Source of the DNA: Phoronis australis
Taxonomy: Eukaryota; Phoronida; Phoronidae
Assembly (NCBI GenBank): GCA_002633005.1
Contig: NMRA01000108.1
Span: 75,712-127,645, forward strand
Reading direction: 5' to 3'
Length of the DNA: 51,934 nt
The first letter of the stretch is position 1, and every line of letters starts with the position of its first letter. The notes under the pieces were generated by a model that was not told the DNA's origin, searched no databases, and saw only the letters and a program-made list of their open reading frames with translations. Of this stretch, positions 47,211-51,934 are shown piece after piece. Position numbers and translations under genes: made by a program.

Positions 47211-48323
47211 TGACTTTTCAACTAACTTTTCTTGTATTCCACAAGCGGGTTGTGTACATGTGGTAGCAAATTATCGGAATCGGTTTCATTCTATTGCAAG
47301 TTTTTAGCAAGATAATACCAGCAAACCGAATTTCAGAACACAGTTAATTGTTATTGCGAGAGTTGTTGTAAAATTTTAGGAAATGGTGTGTGTGTGTGCG
47401 CAACAGATTTTACTTGCCACAAAATGTGGAGAATTATGTCACAAAATGACACTTACTTGGTTGTTTTACACTTAGAGACGGCAGGGTGTAACGGGGATGG
47501 TAAGTGTCGGTTGACTATCATATTTTCCATGCATCCCTGCAGGTCGTTAGTTTTCTATGTTGAAATAAGTTTCACCATAGATATTAGTAAAGAGATTCGC
47601 GACTCCGTGAAGTCTCGCGGCCTAACGCAAAAGTACGTGAGCAGGATTCAAAACTTCCGGTCTCATGGCTAAGTATAATAAAGAAGGTGAACTTTGGTTA
47701 TTATTTCACGCCCGTCAAACAAATTTTTTGAGTTTAAAATTAATTTTTTGTGTTTAATGCAAACTAAATCGCGTATGCAAGCCATTCAAGTCGGATTATT
47801 GCTACAAAACGTGTCGGAATTATCTTGACAAGTTGTTGATCGGCCGGCTTGCTGGCACAGTTCAACACACGAATCGAGGAGTTTGGCCCAATGAAAAGGT
47901 TGAGCTAAATGGATAATTCTTTTCACCAGTTGAATTCTCAGTCATTTACGATGAAATTTAGTTTGAATTTTGTGATTTTGTATGAATTTTGGATCGACCT
48001 AAATGCAGTTTCTCATTCGTCACTATGTTTACAATACATAAGCCATGGTTTACCAATATATCCAAAATTCAGCAAGAGCGAAATTTTGCCATTTTTCATG
48101 ATTTTCAGAAGCTCATATATATTAGCATGATGAAAAGTGGTGGAAAATGAAAAGTATGCCATCGAAAAATTTAAACTTTCTTCTTTATATTGATATCGGT
48201 TTCAACAAATGTGGGCATTCATGAATATTTTTAAAAATCGAAGTACTGCAGCACTTGAGAAGGGGATAAATTTTCAGTTGCTAAATGGCCGTTACTGAAC
48301 CGATTTTAATGATATGTATATCC
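47211..48323. other. unassigned intergenic sequence
   Basis: About 1.1 kb of AT-rich DNA. A short GTGTGTGTGTGCG tract lies near 47,388. Frames at 47,388-47,672 and 47,909-48,130 have no recognised product. Confidence 0.4.
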
Positions 48324-48480
48324 AGGAGCGGATCCAGGATTTTGTGTTAGGGAGACCAGAGCAGAGTATTAGCCAGTATCTTGTCATTCAGACATTGGCA
48401 CTCCCGATCTGCCAAATGGAATCTGGGGGAATTTTAGGGGGGTGTAGCCCTCTTGGCCCCCCTCTAAATCCGCTATTGAT
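48324..48480. mobile_element. short MITE-like element with GCGGATYYAG termini
   Basis: AGGAGCGGATCCAGGATTTT at 48,324 faces the reverse complement AATAGCGGATTTAGAGGGG at about 48,477-48,459. The interior ends with the G/C-rich run GGGGGGTGTAGCCCTCTTGG. At ~155 bp with no coding sequence, it resembles small non-autonomous elements widely scattered in marine invertebrate genomes. No target duplication was assigned. Confidence 0.6.
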
Positions 48481-51410
48481 GTCAAACTGCTAAAAACATC
48501 TGCCTTAAGTGTACACTTTTATTTGTTTTTTGTATAAAAGTTTGGGAAAATGTAGTTTTTTTAATTTAATGCCTTTTCAATTTCTAACCTGGAAAAATCC
48601 TGCAAGTGTACTCTTCCAAAAAAAGGTAAATTCAGTCATTTTCAAGAACCATGCAGACCTTTCCAGGGTTAAAACTAAACTCAAATTTGATTTGTCAAAT
48701 GGATTAAACAGAACCAGTCAAAACTTCCCTAAATTACATAAAGTGATCCAAATTGGTGAAATATTTTCATTATAACAGTACATAATATTTTTAAACTTCA
48801 ATTTAACTTCAGTTTTGGGGATAGATTCAGTCTATTTTCTTCGAAAATAATTTTGTTACACGTTTTCTACCTTGTGGTGCTGTGATCAGTTTCATTTTGA
48901 AAAAATTATATTTTGCATTAAAATAATTGTTTATTCAAGGCTGCAGTACATCAACACCGTTTAGAATACGAGTATGCTCTTTTTGGATGGTCACTAACAC
49001 AACGCCTCTCAATTCTTATATTATTTGACAGGAATGAAATTGATTTAAATATCATTGAAATTTTATTGTCCAATTTAATTTCATTTAATTAAAAATGCAC
49101 ATGATCACTTTTATCATATGGTGCGTAATTTAAGATTGTGAAAACATTGATCTCACTTGGGGAAAAAAGAATAATTCGTATAACCTCAAAGATTTTTTAA
49201 TAAATGACGAAATACTCTGAAAAAAGTAGGTTTCTGGTTTTTGCTATGTTTGAAATCATTTGTTACACCAATTTCATTTTTAGAATTGTTTTGAAATATT
49301 TTGGAACAAAAAAATATTTTCACCGAGCCATGGTAATTCTTGAAGTGTTTTGTCGTTTTAAAAGTGGTTTGGTGACGACATGTTGTTAACCTACATGTAA
49401 AGGACTCTATCTTGTTTTAGCAACATAGTAAGCTATGGATTCCCAAATATAGTTGTCTAAACTTGATATTTTTGTGGCCTGAAATTTGTGGGTGCTATTT
49501 GCTGAAAAAAGGCTATTTTTGAGGCTGCAAAAATTAAAAAACTCGAAAATATATTTCAAAAATACATATAAATGGCTAAAGGTACCATTATAGACTATTG
49601 AAGTGTTTCTGATGAAATTTGTATTTTGCTTTGCTCTGACAGCTCTATTTTGTAAAACATAGTATGCAAAGGGTGTTTTTGTATTTGTTCTCAGAAATGT
49701 TCAACACTTTATGTAATGTTGTTATGTTTTTTCCTGTTTGTTATTGTAAAAATCCCATTGCATATTCGTGTTGTCATTTTTCACTTACCAATTGTAAAGT
49801 AAGGAAAGGGAATCCCAGACCCCTGTTACTTACTCATTGAAACTGGGAAAATAAATAAAATGAAAAATGTCCATTTTGTGTGTTCTGTGCTATCTGATAA
49901 CCACTAAAAATAAGGCTGACAGAACACCTTTCAAAACCTGAGTCTTTACCTCTCATGTTCTCTATTTCAAATTTTGTGGTATTTTGTTTCAGTTGGTGGT
50001 TTCATTTCATGTTATAACTTTTTTCTTCTGCAGGCAAAAATATAACACTTAAAACTGAATTCCCTTCACTGTGTATAAAGTGCAAAAACTTATTTTATAA
50101 AAAATATACTATACAAGTTTCCTTTCGAACACGGAATATCTGTTGGGGTCACAAAACCCTAAAGAAAATTACAGTGCCAACTGGTCCTTCCAAATTTTGA
50201 CTTCTTCAATTCAATCGCTGGTTACCTCCACTACTCAATGGTGGCATTGATTCTGTTGTGGCAATTAAACATTCACGCTCCATGTGATACTTTAAATTAG
50301 CTTAGTTTTTTGTTAAAAAGTCATACAAGAGTCCTGGGGGAAAAGTTCACTTTCACAAAATCACGTTCCAGATACAACTCTTTGTTCCATATTATTTTAT
50401 AGATATTCTATGTATTTGTAACATTTAGAGGATGTTCAGAAGCTGAAAGAGAGGAATAGACATTAGGTCTTAATGAGCATGCCCACCTTCATAATCATAA
50501 GTATCACTTGCCAAGATACTGTGGAGAATATGTCAACTCAGACGACATGATGTGCTGCTATTGAAAATATTGAGAGTTCTTTTCGATTACATTCACGAAG
50601 CCCATTTGGAATGAGCATCAAACAGGGTCATGCTGCACTTGTTAGCGCGACATTCTTGTCACCCCCTCCATTTGTCAGTCTTTGCAGTATTTCACACCTG
50701 CTGTGTACCATTGCATATTTGATTAGCTTTTACTTTGTGGTGGTATTACTGAGTCATTTTATTTCCACTTGATGAAACAAGAATTTTCGAAATATAGTTC
50801 GTCGTCTCTTGGTCAGTTTCTTTACCAATATTCTGACGATACGAACGGAATGGAATAAAGATTGTTAACAAGTGTCATGTATCGAACCAATTTTGCATAA
50901 TCGTAGCTATGTTTAGAAGTTGCCTTACAATGTACTTTTGGCCTACGATAGTAGTGACAGCAAGTTTTTGACACACAAGTTTTTGACACTTTAGTTTTGC
51001 AAATGATATGTCAATGTCAGTTAGCCTTTGGCCCTTCGCCTGGAACAAACTGCGTGTGAATTACAAATATTTATTGTGTAACATTGCTACAAATTCATTT
51101 TTGTTGGTTAATACTTGTGCTCATGATTATGAGCTGATTGGTACGGTACTCAATTTAAACAAACATCAATGCTAATTGCTACAAAAAATCAGCTGGTGCG
51201 ACAGCGTAAGTGCAAATGATAAACACGGGAAAATCAGCTGAAGACGTTTCTGGCGTTAATAACTCAAAACATGTCTGAATTATCTTGTGAATGTTTTAAA
51301 TGACATGACAGAGAACAGTATACGCATTTTATTTTCACACGTCTTAAAATCTCCAAAAAAATCGAGCAATTCGATTCATTACTTTACCAAATCTTGAAAC
51401 GAGGGAACGA
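48481..51410. other. unassigned intergenic sequence
   Basis: About 2.9 kb of AT-rich DNA with long A/T runs. A 15-bp direct duplication, CAAGTTTTTGACACA, lies at 50,961-50,990. No frame above 90 codons and no recognised product or RNA. Confidence 0.4.
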
Positions 51411-51700
51411 CCGCTCCATAAAACCGGAAGTTTTCTATCCTGCGTGTGCAGCGCCCTCTCATCGTTAGTGCTTATGTCCCGTGGCCCGCGACATTCGCAA
51501 CGCGCTCTAACGGGAGTTGGCAGTCCCTATCTAAAGTCTATGGTTTCACGACTACGTGACGAGCAGAACTACCCGGGCTGTGTGAACTTTCGGGGTCTTA
51601 CGGAGCTCAACACACAACCTAGCTGTAATTTGACGATAGGCTCCATACCGGCAGCTAGCTGGCTATATATATTACCTAAGCGTGTATTATCTTAATCTAA
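51411..51700. other. locally GC-richer CpG-bearing segment
   Basis: This ~290-bp stretch is clearly richer in G+C and CpG than its surroundings. It contains ACCGGAAGT (an ETS-type word) near 51,423 and GCAGCGCCCTCTC near 51,450. It could be part of a promoter or of an older repeat. The 83-codon frame at 51,444-51,695 has no recognised domain. Weak evidence only. Confidence 0.25.
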
Positions 51701-51900
51701 TCCCATACGTACGCATTGAAAAAGTGGAGTGCAATACGGCAATGTAATATTTTTCCGTATTCACCTCCTGCACTACTTTATCTGTAACCTCCGACATGGA
51801 AAGTTCAAAAGGTAGGTCAATGTGGCTAGTCGGTTCGATCGTCAAATTTCCAAAAATAGTTTATAAAATATATTTGCAGCAGTGTAAATACATGTACATA

Positions 51901-51934
51901 GGCGGATTTAGGGGGGGGCCCAGGGCCCCCCCCC
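51901..51934. mobile_element. start of a GCGGATTTAG-type repeat cut by the window edge
   Basis: GGCGGATTTAG followed by G and C runs (GGGGGGGGCCCAGGGCCCC) repeats the terminal word of the 48.3-kb element and leads into a similar G/C-rich run. The remainder lies outside the window. Confidence 0.5.

Noticed and set aside
50771-50800. TTGATGA...CGAAAT as a hammerhead-like core
   Set aside because: The core begins TTGATGA rather than CTGATGA, and no convincing stem II or III forms.

Overview
This is an AT-rich (roughly 63% A+T by eye) eukaryotic, intron-bearing window dominated by decayed transposable elements. The metazoan-type patched-domain gene, the GT-AG introns, the LINE and Penelope fragments and the abundance of tacatgta-type words fit a marine invertebrate. 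The phylum or species cannot be named from the sequence alone. There is no operon structure, rRNA, CRISPR or prophage.

One host gene is well supported: a three-exon PTCHD3-like patched-domain membrane protein on the minus strand (25,461 down to 18,603). Splicing the exons gives an uninterrupted 925-residue protein with both RND-type acidic transmembrane motifs (GVDDMF and SVDFSAH). No second complete host gene was found.

Layout. 1-490: an array built on the palindrome CTTAAG, including a perfect 64-bp inverted repeat. 2.4-2.66 kb: a tRNA-derived SINE-like copy. 3.6-8.3 kb: a medium-copy repeat (copy A; uninterrupted copy B at 16.9-17.8 kb, partial copy C at 34.4-34.6 kb) split by a 3.75-kb foldback-like transposon. 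That transposon has ~1-kb terminal inverted repeats made of ~300-bp tandem units and a decayed ORF with a TGCD motif. 8.35-8.66 kb: a GIY-YIG fragment of a Penelope-like element. 10.9-11.4 kb and 46.7-47.2 kb: an inverted pair of one repeat. 13.4-13.6 kb: a small MITE-like palindrome. 14.7-16.9 kb and 30.2-32.3 kb: inverted copies of a repeat carrying the 13-mer GTGACGGACGTAC, bracketing the patched gene. 22.4-22.9 kb (intron 1): a hairpin element with a hammerhead-like core. 38.0-44.9 kb: a CR1/Jockey-like LINE interrupted by an L1/Tx1-like LINE, both heavily frameshifted. 48.3 kb and the last 34 bases: short elements sharing GCGGATYYAG termini.

The genes do not form a pathway. The window is one membrane-protein gene in a nested repeat landscape. 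The most unusual structure is the foldback-like transposon with tandem-repeat arms, for which copy B gives a paralogous empty site. The family with the GTGACGGACGTAC ends is the next most unusual.
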